Source: Flavobacteriaceae bacterium (GTDB lineage Bacteria > Bacteroidota > Bacteroidia > Flavobacteriales > Flavobacteriaceae). From it: a stretch of DNA of 7,532 nucleotides. Below are positions 1-6,939 of the stretch, one piece after another; the first letter of the stretch is position 1; each line of letters begins with the position of its first letter. The translations under genes were made by a program, and so were the position numbers. The stretch spans positions 1-7,532 of the forward strand of contig JAAZUX010000034.1 of NCBI GenBank assembly GCA_018623955.1, in the 5' to 3' direction. The notes below the pieces were generated by a model. It searched no databases. It saw nothing but the letters and a program-made list of their open reading frames with translations, and was not told the origin of the DNA.

Positions 1-1144
1 CCCCGCCTTTAAAAAAGCCTTTAGCTCCTCCATACATACCCTTAAGAAAGCTCTTAGATTTATTAAACCAACCTTTTTTTCCCTTCATACTTTTTCTATA
101 GCTTTCACGGGCCCCCTTTAAAGCGCCCTTTCCTGCACCCATAACACCTCCGCCTAATCCGCCAACTAATCCTCCAACAGTACCTCCGGCTACTCCGCCA
201 ATTGCGCTTCCAACAGCACCCACCTTTCTCATACCGATATCAGCACCGCTAGCTACCCCTTTTAAAGCACCCTTTCCTGCACCTTTAATACCTCCACCTA
301 CACCGCCAACTAGGCCCCCAACGGTACCGCCAGCTACTCCACCGATTAGGCCTACAGCAGCACCTCCAAGTATGGTAGTTCCAGTTGCGCCAGCGGTAGC
401 ACCAGAAAGCCCCCCTGCTGCAGTATAACTAGCAATTGCAGGGAGTTCATCAAGGTTTTTTGCTGTATTTTCGGCAGTGTCTTTGGCAGTTTTTACTTTT
501 GAAATTGCCTCATTGGTGTGGTCTATAATTTTAATACTATTTTTTTCTCCAATTGCACCCCTAACTTTTTTGGCGTTTTCTGAAGTTGCAAAACCTTGTG
601 CTAAAGTCATCATTTCGTCAAGACTACCGGGCATTTTAGTAATTCCTGCATTTACCATTTGTTGGGCGTAGGGATTGTCTGAATGTAGAAAACTATTCGC
701 CGCATTACTGGCCATACCTATTCCTTCATCAATACTTGTAGGTGCACTGGTAATTCCTGCACTTACCATTTGTTGGGCGTAGGGATTGTCTGAATGTAGA
801 AAACTATTCGCTGCATTACCGGCCATACCTATTCCTTCATCAATACTTGTAGGTGCATTGTATAATAGGTTTTTAACAGTTTCATGATCCGGAAGCTCTA
901 TTCTTTGAACAACATTGTTTTCTTTATTTTGAATAGTTTTTTGTTGCTGAAAAGAGTATCTGTCAGCCATTGACTGTAATTGAACAGCTTGATTTACTTG
1001 CAAACTATTATTACTTTTTTCTTGCAGATTACTTAGTTTAACAGCTTCAGGACGGTTATCAACATATTGAGATGTTTGACTACTATCATTTTTTTGTTTT
1101 ACAACTTTTTGTTTAAGTAGTTCTTTTTCGAAGTAAGTGCCCAT
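1..1144 (-). CDS. Putative eCIS-type cargo / polymorphic toxin with glycine-zipper domain, N-terminal part (runs off left edge)
   Basis: The frame is open without a stop from the ATG at 1144 to the left edge, giving 381 residues with the C-terminus missing. Residues 1-27 are Lys/Gln-rich. Residues 28-82 form a Gln/Asn-rich leader with the pieces VDNRPEAV (28-35), NNS (45-47), QLQSMADRYS (55-64), QQQ (66-68) and KENNVVQRI (74-82). From memory this matches leaders on Bacteroidota DUF4157 proteins encoded with extracellular contractile injection systems. No HExxH motif occurs in the visible part. Residues 97-170 are two tandem 37-residue repeats (APTSIDEGIGMA...). Residues 250-344 are rich in GG and GxxxG and contain two copies of a glycine-zipper block ending GAGKGALKG. 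Residues 345-381 are basic (Lys/Arg plus Gly and aromatics). There is no signal peptide. Glycine zippers can pack in membranes, so a membrane-acting or pore-forming role is an inference. The reading frame is sure; eCIS cargo is a moderate guess; a self-assembling surface protein is the alternative. Confidence 0.8.
   Translation of the reverse strand, partial: MGTYFEKELLKQKVVKQKNDSSQTSQYVDNRPEAVKLSNLQEKSNNSLQVNQAVQLQSMADRYSFQQQKTIQNKENNVVQRIELPDHETVKNLLYNAPTSIDEGIGMAGNAANSFLHSDNPYAQQMVSAGITSAPTSIDEGIGMASNAANSFLHSDNPYAQQMVNAGITKMPGSLDEMMTLAQGFATSENAKKVRGAIGEKNSIKIIDHTNEAISKVKTAKDTAENTAKNLDELPAIASYTAAGGLSGATAGATGTTILGGAAVGLIGGVAGGTVGGLVGGVGGGIKGAGKGALKGVASGADIGMRKVGAVGSAIGGVAGGTVGGLVGGLGGGVMGAGKGALKGARESYRKSMKGKKGWFNKSKSFLKGMYGGAKGFFKGG
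117..347 (-). repeat. Glycine-zipper repeat, two 87-bp copies 144 bp apart
   Basis: Segments 117-203 and 261-347 align without gaps at an offset of 144 bp (48 codons), with about 15 differences in 87 bases. Both encode IGGVAGGTVGGLVGG followed by a Gly-rich linker and GAGKGALKG (residues about 267-296 and 315-344). The protein identity is higher than the DNA identity, suggesting an older duplication kept under selection for the glycine pattern. Confidence 0.85.
639..860 (-). repeat. Tandem direct repeat, 2 x 111 bp, in the toxin-like gene
   Basis: The copies are 639-749 and 750-860, differing at only 4 of 111 positions. The unit is exactly 37 codons, so the reading frame is kept. The encoded units span residues 97-133 and 134-170 and differ by G/S and S/N in the interior. 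The sequence just downstream in the protein (MPGSLDEMMTLAQGFA, from residue 171) looks like a decayed third copy. The high DNA identity points to a recent duplication or ongoing copy-number change. Confidence 0.95.
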
Positions 1145-1482
1145 ATTCCCAAATAATTTAATAAATGTAATGATTAAATTTTGCCTCACATTAGATGTCT
1201 TTTCCTTTTAAATTTCAGTTGGAATAATGGATGTTTTAGAAATTAATTTTGAATCCATAAGTTGATTTCTAAAAGTCAATCTAAAAACACATCTTTCAAT
1301 CAGCCAATTATTTAAGCAGATTAAGGCATGCTGTGACATTTTAAATATTTTTCATGTGAATCGGGTTATTATTTTATTTGAATAACCTAAGATAATCGAA
1401 AAATAAACTGCTAAAATTGAGATATTAGAGTGAAGTTAGTAAAACAGAGGAAAAGGCAACTCTATAGGCAACTAAAAAAGAA
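1145..1482. other. AT-rich gene-free gap between toxin-like gene and ssrA
   Basis: About 340 bases hold no convincing reading frame on either strand. The part next to 1144 must carry the start signals of the minus-strand toxin-like gene: the bases before its ATG are A/T-rich with no Shine-Dalgarno sequence, as is usual in Bacteroidota, and I found no exact TAnnTTTG element on the minus strand. A 7-bp inverted repeat (GGTTATT at 1364-1370, AATAACC at 1381-1387, 10-base loop) lies in the middle; its role is unknown. One TAATTTTG match near 1243 reads on the plus strand, where no gene follows, and is likely chance in such AT-rich DNA. Confidence 0.6.
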
Positions 1483-1509
1483 GCCCTGAAAACAAAGTGT
1501 ATTCAGGGC
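1474..1509 (-). terminator. Rho-independent terminator of ssrA
   Basis: A perfect 8-bp stem pairs 1502-1509 with 1483-1490 (GCCCTGAA/TTCAGGGC, 11-base loop). On the minus strand it is followed by a T-rich run (CTTCTTTTTT) down to about 1474. The hairpin starts 8 bases after the tmRNA 3' end, so the transcript would need only short 3' trimming. Confidence 0.85.
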
Positions 1510-1516
1510 AAAATAG

Positions 1517-1913
1517 TGGAGTCGGCGGGAATCGAACCCGCGTCCAAACAAGTCACAACCGAGCTTTCTACAGGTTTAGTTCTCGTTTGTTTTTCGAGGT
1601 ATCAGTGACCGAAAACCGCCCTAGATACCCTTATCATCTTTATTGAAAAACACTACCGATGCCATAGCATTTCGATGTTGACATTTATGGTGCCTCCATA
1701 CCGATCGCCGTCAACAAGGGCTATCGAGAGACATCCGGCTTCCCGACCTGGTCGGGACTAGGCAAAGACTTACTATAATTCAGTCGATTATGCAGCTAGA
1801 GCGTAGTTATTCTCGCCATTTAAAAGGTTGAAACATAAGATTTACGAGCTGTGTTTCAGTGCTCGACCTGCTTACTCCGTCATGGGAACCTGCTGTCAAA
1901 ACCAGTCGACCCC
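1517..1913 (-). ncRNA. ssrA: Transfer-messenger RNA (tmRNA), one-piece form
   Basis: This RNA rescues stalled ribosomes: with SmpB it enters as an Ala-tRNA mimic and then serves as mRNA for a degradation tag. The 5' end GGGGTCG (1913-1907) pairs with CGACTCC (1524-1518) to form a 7-bp acceptor stem containing the G3-U wobble needed by alanyl-tRNA synthetase. The discriminator is A at 1517. The T-arm GCGGG/CCCGC with loop TTCGATT lies at 1525-1541. The 5' part (ACTGGTTTTGACAGC) matches the conserved tmRNA D-loop-like region. The tag frame is at 1788-1817, and a strong hairpin at 1741-1757 fits one of the pseudoknot helices. CCA is not encoded (the next bases are CTA), so it must be added by the CCA enzyme. 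The length of 397 nt is normal. Both ends were placed from the acceptor pairing, so they should be good to a base or two. Confidence 0.97.
1788..1817 (-). other. tmRNA tag-peptide frame, GENNYALAA plus TAA stop
   Basis: The resume codon is GGC at 1815-1817, followed by GAG AAT AAC TAC GCT CTA GCT GCA and TAA. After the Ala carried by tmRNA itself, stalled peptides would get A-GENNYALAA. The YALAA ending is the signal recognised by ClpXP-type proteases in well-studied bacteria, and GENNYALAA is a tag form I know from Bacteroidota. Confidence 0.95.
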
Positions 1914-1945
1914 AATTTTTCAATGAACTTCCTTTTTTAGAAGTG

Positions 1946-1953
1946 CAAATATA
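1946..1953 (-). promoter_or_regulatory. Bacteroidota-type -7 element of the ssrA promoter
   Basis: TATATTTG on the minus strand fits the Bacteroidota sigma consensus TAnnTTTG exactly. A start roughly 5-8 bases downstream would leave a 5' leader of about 25-30 nt before the mature 5' GGGG at 1913, to be removed by RNase P. No convincing TTTG sits at the usual -33 distance, so this rests on the -7 element and its position. Confidence 0.6.
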
Positions 1954-1994
1954 CAAATTCCATGCCGTAGATGGTTTATGACCTTGATTTGTGA

Positions 1995-2210
1995 TCATTC
2001 TGCTGTCAAACTCATGTGAAACAGTAGCGTTGGTTTATCGATGATGCTGGGTTCGGTGTGAATACCCAAGGCGATATTCATGTAGTTTTCTGTGAGTTCT
2101 TTGAGGATCACAAAAGTCCCCGCATCTTTATAGGCCAGGTACTCCGTCAGAATCAGTTGGGTTTTGTCCGTAAACTCCAGTTGATACTGGATATCAAAAA
2201 AAATATTCAA
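1995..2210 (-). CDS. Small hypothetical protein (71 aa) after kdsA, non-AUG start
   Basis: I do not recognise this protein. The frame follows kdsA in the same direction after 12 bases and ends 41 bases before the ssrA -7 element. The in-frame TAA at 2220-2222 leaves TTG at 2210 as the earliest usual start; the next candidate is ATG at residue 44. The composition looks like a real soluble protein, with alternating hydrophobic and charged residues (QYQLEFTDKTQLILTEYLAY, then FVILKELTENYMNI), suggesting a beta hairpin followed by a helix. It has no Cys, no signal peptide and no membrane segment. An 8-base A/T run at 2196-2203 lies just inside the start and could hide a frameshift, though no ATG is available upstream in the other frames before kdsA ends. 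It may be a small kdsA-linked gene, a 5'-decayed remnant, or a chance frame. Confidence 0.5.
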   Translation of the reverse strand: MNIFFDIQYQLEFTDKTQLILTEYLAYKDAGTFVILKELTENYMNIALGIHTEPSIIDKPTLLFHMSLTAE

Positions 2211-2222
2211 GTAAGAATTTTA

Positions 2223-3044
2223 CTACAAGCTTTCGGTCACAAAAGCCCTCAAACGAGATAAACGGGCCAAAAGCCCCTCCAAATGTTGGAGGTCAAGCAT
2301 ATTGGCCCCGTCGCTTTTGGCGGAAGAAGGGTCAAAATGGGTCTCCAGAAAAAGGCCATCTACTCCCGTAACGATCCCGGCACGGGCAATGGTTTCTATG
2401 CTTTCCGGTCGTCCACCGGTCACTCCGCTACTTTGGTTGGGTTGTTGGAGGGAGTGGGTGACGTCCAACACAGTAGGGGCAAATTTTTTCATCACCGGAA
2501 TGCCTCTAAAATCTACAATCAGGTCCTGATATCCGAATTGAGTGCCCCGGTCGGTGACCCAGGCATTTTGGTTGCCGCTGTCTTTAATTTTTTGGACGGC
2601 AAACTGCATGCTCTCTGGGCTCATAAACTGGCCCTTTTTCAAGTTGACAAACTTGTTGGTTTTTGCAGCAGCCACCAACAGATCGGTCTGCCTGACCAAA
2701 AAAGCAGGGATTTGCAATACATCCACATAGGCAGCAGCCATGGAGGCGTCTTCTTCGCTGTGAATATCTGTGACCGTGGGGACTTCAAAAGTATTCCCTA
2801 CTTTTTCCAATATTTTCAAGGCTTTTTCGTCTCCGATCCCTGTAAAACTGTCCAATCGACTTCGGTTGGCTTTTTTAAAACTGCCCTTAAAAATATAGGG
2901 TATCGACAGGGCGTCGGTCACAGATTTTACCTTTTCGGCAATTCTCATGGCCATTTCCTCTCCCTCTATGGCACAGGGCCCGGCCATTAAAAAAAACTGA
3001 TCGCTTTGGGCATGTACTATTTTAGGAAGGTCAGCGAGTGGCAT
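2223..3044 (-). CDS. kdsA: 3-deoxy-8-phosphooctulonate synthase (Kdo-8-phosphate synthase), metal-dependent type
   Basis: The enzyme condenses phosphoenolpyruvate with D-arabinose 5-phosphate to Kdo-8-phosphate in the cytoplasm, the first committed step to the Kdo of LPS inner core. The 273-residue protein is full length for the family (TIM barrel). Visible family motifs are AGPCAIE (21-27), FKGSFKKANRSR (52-63), QIPAFLVRQTDLL (111-123), NLKKGQFMSP (134-143), DRGTQFGYQDLIVDFRG (165-181) and DVTHSLQQP (194-202). Cys24, His197, Glu234 and Asp245 match the four metal ligands known from the Aquifex enzyme, whereas the metal-free E. coli type has Asn in place of the Cys. This predicts a metal-dependent class II enzyme. 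The motif KANRSR has Arg where E. coli has a second Ser. The start ATG at 3044 has an A-rich upstream stretch. It lies 60 bases after ftsE and is probably co-transcribed with it. Confidence 0.97.
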   Translation of the reverse strand: MPLADLPKIVHAQSDQFFLMAGPCAIEGEEMAMRIAEKVKSVTDALSIPYIFKGSFKKANRSRLDSFTGIGDEKALKILEKVGNTFEVPTVTDIHSEEDASMAAAYVDVLQIPAFLVRQTDLLVAAAKTNKFVNLKKGQFMSPESMQFAVQKIKDSGNQNAWVTDRGTQFGYQDLIVDFRGIPVMKKFAPTVLDVTHSLQQPNQSSGVTGGRPESIETIARAGIVTGVDGLFLETHFDPSSAKSDGANMLDLQHLEGLLARLSRLRAFVTESL

Positions 3045-3104
3045 ATTGCTTTTTTGGTAAAATTACTAAAGGAATGGTAGAGAAAGGCAAATATGGATCA
3101 AAAC

Positions 3105-3785
3105 TTATGTTTTGGCCACGACTTCAAACACCTTTCCGTCCTCACATTTGAAAATTTTCCCCGGGAATTTAACGATCATTTGATAATCGTGGGTGGCCAT
3201 CAACAAGGTCATTCCTTTTTGATGGAGTGACTTGAAGAGTTGCATGATGTCCTGACTGGTTTGAGGATCGAGGTTTCCTGTGGGTTCATCTGCAATAATC
3301 AATTTAGGATCATTCAGCAAGGCCCTGGCAATGGCGATCCTTTGTTGTTCCCCTCCCGACAATTCGAAGGGAAATTTTTTTTTATTTACCGCTATACCTA
3401 CCATGTCCAGTACCTCATCAATGCGATGATTGATTTTGTTTTTATCTCGCCACCCTGTGGCTTTTAAGACAAATTTGAGATTGTCCGCTATACTGCGGTC
3501 GGGGAGCAATTTAAAATCTTGAAAGACCACCCCCAAGGTTCTTCTCAATGAAGGTATCTGTTTGCTTTTGAGCCGTGTAAGGTCAAATTCCCCCACGCTT
3601 CCCAAGCCTCCGGCCAATTCCAAATCACCGTATATGGTCTTGATCAGACTACTTTTTCCGCTTCCCGTCCGGCCGATCAGAAACACAAAACTTCCTTCTG
3701 GAACATCGATGGATACATTTGTCAAAATGGTTTTTCCACTTTGCTTGATGGTGGCATCACTAAATGAAACAATATTTCTGGCCAT
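3105..3785 (-). CDS. ftsE: Cell-division ABC transporter ATP-binding protein FtsE
   Basis: This is the cytoplasmic ATPase partner of the membrane protein FtsX. In characterised bacteria the pair acts at the division septum and controls peptidoglycan hydrolases. From the ATG at 3785 it is 226 residues, the usual FtsE size. All ABC motifs are intact: Walker A GRTGSGKSS (38-46), Q-loop Gln89 in FQDF, signature LSGGEQQR (142-149), Walker B LIIADEP with Glu167, D-loop NLDPQ and switch His199 in ATHD. RDLRR-like LRRTLGVVFQDFKLLPDRS (80-98) is typical of FtsE rather than LolD or MacB. An ATG two codons upstream (3791) is equally possible. The frame stays open upstream to 3989, but that part would overlap the divergent TPR gene and shows no ABC homology, so I left it out. 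No ftsX lies next to it. It is the first gene of the leftward run ftsE-kdsA-small ORF. Confidence 0.93.
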   Translation of the reverse strand: MARNIVSFSDATIKQSGKTILTNVSIDVPEGSFVFLIGRTGSGKSSLIKTIYGDLELAGGLGSVGEFDLTRLKSKQIPSLRRTLGVVFQDFKLLPDRSIADNLKFVLKATGWRDKNKINHRIDEVLDMVGIAVNKKKFPFELSGGEQQRIAIARALLNDPKLIIADEPTGNLDPQTSQDIMQLFKSLHQKGMTLLMATHDYQMIVKFPGKIFKCEDGKVFEVVAKT

Positions 3786-3906
3786 AGGCATACAAATGTT
3801 CGTCAAATGTAAAGGGTTTTGATTGGCTAATAAAATTTGTTGATAAAATATACGCAAGCAAAAATAATTCCGTTCATATAAGAGATGTTTCTGTTTAACT
3901 TTGAAT
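3786..3906. promoter_or_regulatory. Divergent intergenic region between ftsE and the TPR gene
   Basis: About 120 AT-rich bases must hold both promoters of the divergent units. For ftsE, TACATTTG on the minus strand (3804-3811) fits the -7 consensus TAnnTTTG, but the implied leader is only about 5-15 bases. For the TPR gene, TAACTTTG (3896-3903) also fits but lies so close to the ATG at 3907 that transcription would start at or inside the start codon. No clear -33 TTTG accompanies either. Treat the exact elements as tentative. Confidence 0.35.
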
Positions 3907-6900
3907 ATGATTGACATAAAAAAAAATAGCTTTCTCCCAATTCTGTTGTTTTTTTTTACCGCCCTGAGTTGGTCACAAGTTTTTGACAAGGCTGCGCTAA
4001 AAATTAAGGCTACTGATCTTTATTATCAAGGGATCTTTCCCAATGTGGAGCCGGCCCTTGCCCTTTACGAAGATTTTAGTCTCACTGACACAGAACTGGA
4101 GGAAATCAATTATTTTAAAATGGTTACTGCTTTGCGGCTCAATGATCCGGGTGCAGTCAAACTGATCGAAACCTTCAATCTTGATTATCCCAACAATACC
4201 ATTTTAAAAACCGTTTATTTGGATCTGGCCAATTATTATTTTAACAATGAAAAATACTCATACGCCCACAAGTGGTTTGCCAAAGTAAAAGCTGCCGATG
4301 TTCCCAAAGCGGCGCTTCCTGAGTTTTATTTCAATAAGGGATATACCCTTTTCAACAAAAAACAATACCCACAGGCCAAAACCTTGTTGGAAAACGTAAA
4401 ATTTAATCCCAAATATGAGTCTGATGCTCATTATTATCTGGGGCATATTGCCTATCAGTTGGAGGATTATGCCGAGGCATCCAACTCCTTTACCCGGGTA
4501 TCCAAAAAAGACCAAAAGGAAAATTTGGGCTATTTCCAAGTAGAAATGAATTTTAAGTTGGGAAGATTCGAAAAAGCCATTGCTTTGGGAGAGAAAGAAA
4601 TTCAAAACCAAGCTGGAGACAATTTTTCCGAGCTTTCCAAAATTATAGGTGAAAGTTATTTCAACACTCAACAATACGATAAGGCATTAATACATTTAAA
4701 AAATTACAAAGGCAAAAAGGGCAAATGGACCCATGCAGATTTTTATCAATTGGGTTATGCCTATTATGAAACCGGCAATTACAGTCAAGCCATATATCAA
4801 TTCAACAAGATCATCAGCAAAAAAGACAAATTGGCACAGAATGCCTATTACTACTTGGCAGAATGTTACCTCAAAAAAGAACGAAAACCTTCTGCCTTGA
4901 ATGCATACAGGAGTGCTGCTTCAATGACCTTTAATCCGGACATTTCAAAAATAGCCTTACTCAACTATGCTCGATTGAGTTATGAGATCGGAAACCCCTA
5001 CGAAAAAGTCCCACAGCTCATCATCAGATATCTCGAAACCTACCCCAAAACATCAGAAGAGCAAGAGCTTACGGCACTTTTGTTGAGTTCTTACACCAAC
5101 AGCGGTGATTACGATGGTGTACTGTCTATTCTCTCCTCTCAAAACGATTATAAAGACGATCGTTTACTGCAAAAGGTAACCTTCCTCAAAGCCATTCAAC
5201 TCTACAATGCCGGTGATTACCCAAAGGCAGGAGCATATTTCCGGAGGGCAGTAAAAAATGATAAAGTCAAAGCCCTTACGGCACAATCTCTTTTTTGGCT
5301 GGCACAAACTCATTACGAACGCAATCAATTTGAGGATGCTGTTGATGGATTTTTTGTTTTTGAAAACAATGTACCCAGAAAGGCAATGCTCAATGAATTG
5401 GATTACCACTATCACCTGGGATACACCTATTTTAAAATGGGCGAGTATGAATTGGCCTTGGGTTCATTCAAAAAAGTCATCGATCGACAAAAACACTATC
5501 CTCGCAGTAAAGTTCGCGATGCCTACATTCGCATGGGAGATGCTGAGTTTGCCATGAGTCGTTTCTGGCCGGCCATGGAGCAATACAACAAAGGGATTGC
5601 CATGTCTCCTGCACAATCCGATTATGCCTTATACCAAAAGTCCATAAGCTATGGTTTTGTAGACCGCAACAAGCAAAAAATCAACACGCTCATAGAACTG
5701 ATTGATAAGCATCCCCGCTCTGCCTATATAGACGATGCCTTCTTTGAGTTGAGCAGTGCCTATGCTGTTGCAGGTTCTTTTGATACGGCCATCAATACTT
5801 ACGATGAAATGATCGGTCGTTTTCCCAAAAGCCCCTACCTTCCCAAAGCTATTCTCAACAAAGGTTTGATCCTCTACAATCAGGAAAAGCTGAGTCTTGC
5901 AGAAAGTGTGTTGAAAAACTTGGTGGGGCGCTTCACCAAAGATGCAGTGGCACAACAGGCCCTGGGAACCCTCAAAGAAATTGCGGTTGATACCGACAAG
6001 GTTCCCCAGTTTACCCAATGGCTCAAATCATCGAATATCGATACCTTCTCTGATAATGAATTGGAGCAAACTGCATTTTCGGCTGCCGAAAAACAATTTT
6101 TAAGTGACCGTAAAAAACAAGCTAAAAAATCTTTTATTTCCTATCTGGAAAGTTATCCTCAGGGGCGCAATGCCCTCAGTGCCCATTTTGTATTGGCTGA
6201 AATTTATTTAGAAGAATCTGAAGACGAATCAGCTCTTGAACATTACCAAAAATTGATTGATGATCAACCCAATGAGTATTATGAACAAGCCTTGGTCAGG
6301 GCTACACAGATCTTGGTCAAACAGCAAATACAAGAAAAAGCAGTACCCCTTTGGAAGCAATTGGAGGCAGTAGCCGTATACCCGGAAAACAAACGTTATG
6401 CCATGTTCAATTTGATGCGTTCCTATTATCAATCTCAAAAGTTGGAGGAAGCACAAACCAAAGCAGAAGCTGTATTGAAATTGAAAAATATAGAAGTAAA
6501 AGTCAAATGGGATGCCTACGAAATATTGGCCCAAACCTCCATTGCTCTGGGAGATTCCCTCAAGGCCGAATCGGCTTTTAAGGTTTTGGAAAAAGCCCCT
6601 ATCGACAAGCTTGCTGCAGAAGCTTATTATTTTAGAGCCCATCAAAACCACAAAAATAAGGACTATGAGAAATCCAACGAAGTCATCGCTCTATTGTCAC
6701 AAAAATTTAGCAGTCAGCCCTACTGGGCCGCCAAAAGTCTATTGCTGATGGCCCAAAACTTTTATGCTGTCAAGGATGCCTTTCAAGCCACATACATTTT
6801 GGAATCCCTGATCGAAAATTACAAGCAGTTTCCCGAAATATCAAAAGAAGGTGAAACCCTATTGAATCAAATTAAAGAAAAACAAGCTGAGCAAAATGCC

Positions 6901-6939
6901 AGTTTATCCCAATCCAACGCCACCAATGAAATACAATAA
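3907..6939 (+). CDS. Exported tetratricopeptide-repeat protein (about 20 TPRs), periplasmic scaffold
   Basis: The protein has 1010 residues from the ATG at 3907; a TTG two codons upstream is possible but less likely. The N-terminus is a signal peptide: IKK, hydrophobic LPILLFFFTAL and a likely cut SWS|Q after residue 23. No lipobox Cys is present, so it should be a soluble periplasmic protein. From about residue 100 to near the end the chain is an array of TPR-like 34-residue helical pairs, roughly 20 by eye, for example FYFNKGYTLFNKKQYPQAKT, YYLGHIAYQLEDYAEASNSF, YQLGYAYYETGNYSQAIYQF and YHLGYTYFKMGEYELALGSF. A few are degenerate around residues 680-760. No enzymatic domain is seen. The tail (last 25 residues) is polar and rich in Gln, Asn and Ser. 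The next gene starts inside its last 14 bases, so translation is likely coupled and the two products probably act together in the envelope. The specific partner is not known to me. Confidence 0.93.
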   Translation: MIDIKKNSFLPILLFFFTALSWSQVFDKAALKIKATDLYYQGIFPNVEPALALYEDFSLTDTELEEINYFKMVTALRLNDPGAVKLIETFNLDYPNNTILKTVYLDLANYYFNNEKYSYAHKWFAKVKAADVPKAALPEFYFNKGYTLFNKKQYPQAKTLLENVKFNPKYESDAHYYLGHIAYQLEDYAEASNSFTRVSKKDQKENLGYFQVEMNFKLGRFEKAIALGEKEIQNQAGDNFSELSKIIGESYFNTQQYDKALIHLKNYKGKKGKWTHADFYQLGYAYYETGNYSQAIYQFNKIISKKDKLAQNAYYYLAECYLKKERKPSALNAYRSAASMTFNPDISKIALLNYARLSYEIGNPYEKVPQLIIRYLETYPKTSEEQELTALLLSSYTNSGDYDGVLSILSSQNDYKDDRLLQKVTFLKAIQLYNAGDYPKAGAYFRRAVKNDKVKALTAQSLFWLAQTHYERNQFEDAVDGFFVFENNVPRKAMLNELDYHYHLGYTYFKMGEYELALGSFKKVIDRQKHYPRSKVRDAYIRMGDAEFAMSRFWPAMEQYNKGIAMSPAQSDYALYQKSISYGFVDRNKQKINTLIELIDKHPRSAYIDDAFFELSSAYAVAGSFDTAINTYDEMIGRFPKSPYLPKAILNKGLILYNQEKLSLAESVLKNLVGRFTKDAVAQQALGTLKEIAVDTDKVPQFTQWLKSSNIDTFSDNELEQTAFSAAEKQFLSDRKKQAKKSFISYLESYPQGRNALSAHFVLAEIYLEESEDESALEHYQKLIDDQPNEYYEQALVRATQILVKQQIQEKAVPLWKQLEAVAVYPENKRYAMFNLMRSYYQSQKLEEAQTKAEAVLKLKNIEVKVKWDAYEILAQTSIALGDSLKAESAFKVLEKAPIDKLAAEAYYFRAHQNHKNKDYEKSNEVIALLSQKFSSQPYWAAKSLLLMAQNFYAVKDAFQATYILESLIENYKQFPEISKEGETLLNQIKEKQAEQNASLSQSNATNEIQ

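Noticed and set aside
477..671. Plus-strand hydrophobic reading frame of 64 codons
   Set aside because: It is antisense to the toxin-like gene, which has a longer open frame with clear protein repeats; its hydrophobic look comes from the complementary strand.
639..860. Possible CRISPR-like array from the repeated 111-bp units
   Set aside because: The units are directly adjacent without spacers, are a whole number of codons, and sit inside an open reading frame.
1741..1757. Strong hairpin TCCCGAC...GTCGGGA as a terminator
   Set aside because: It lies inside the tmRNA and is not followed by a T-run; it fits a pseudoknot stem of the RNA.
1807..1998. Minus-strand reading frame of 63 codons
   Set aside because: It runs through the 5' half of tmRNA and the ssrA promoter; the only translated part of this RNA is the short tag frame at 1788-1817.
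2283..2990. Long plus-strand reading frame of 235 codons
   Set aside because: It lies wholly antisense to kdsA, whose motifs and metal ligands are intact; the translation has no recognisable pattern.
3786..3989. N-terminal extension of ftsE by 68 codons
   Set aside because: It would overlap the divergent TPR gene start and signal peptide, has no ABC-domain similarity, and the size from 3785 already fits FtsE.
4258..4674. Minus-strand reading frame of 138 codons, and similar ones at 5629-6018 and 6229-6651
   Set aside because: All are antisense to the TPR gene, whose frame is unbroken with clear repeats; these frames arise from its codon use.
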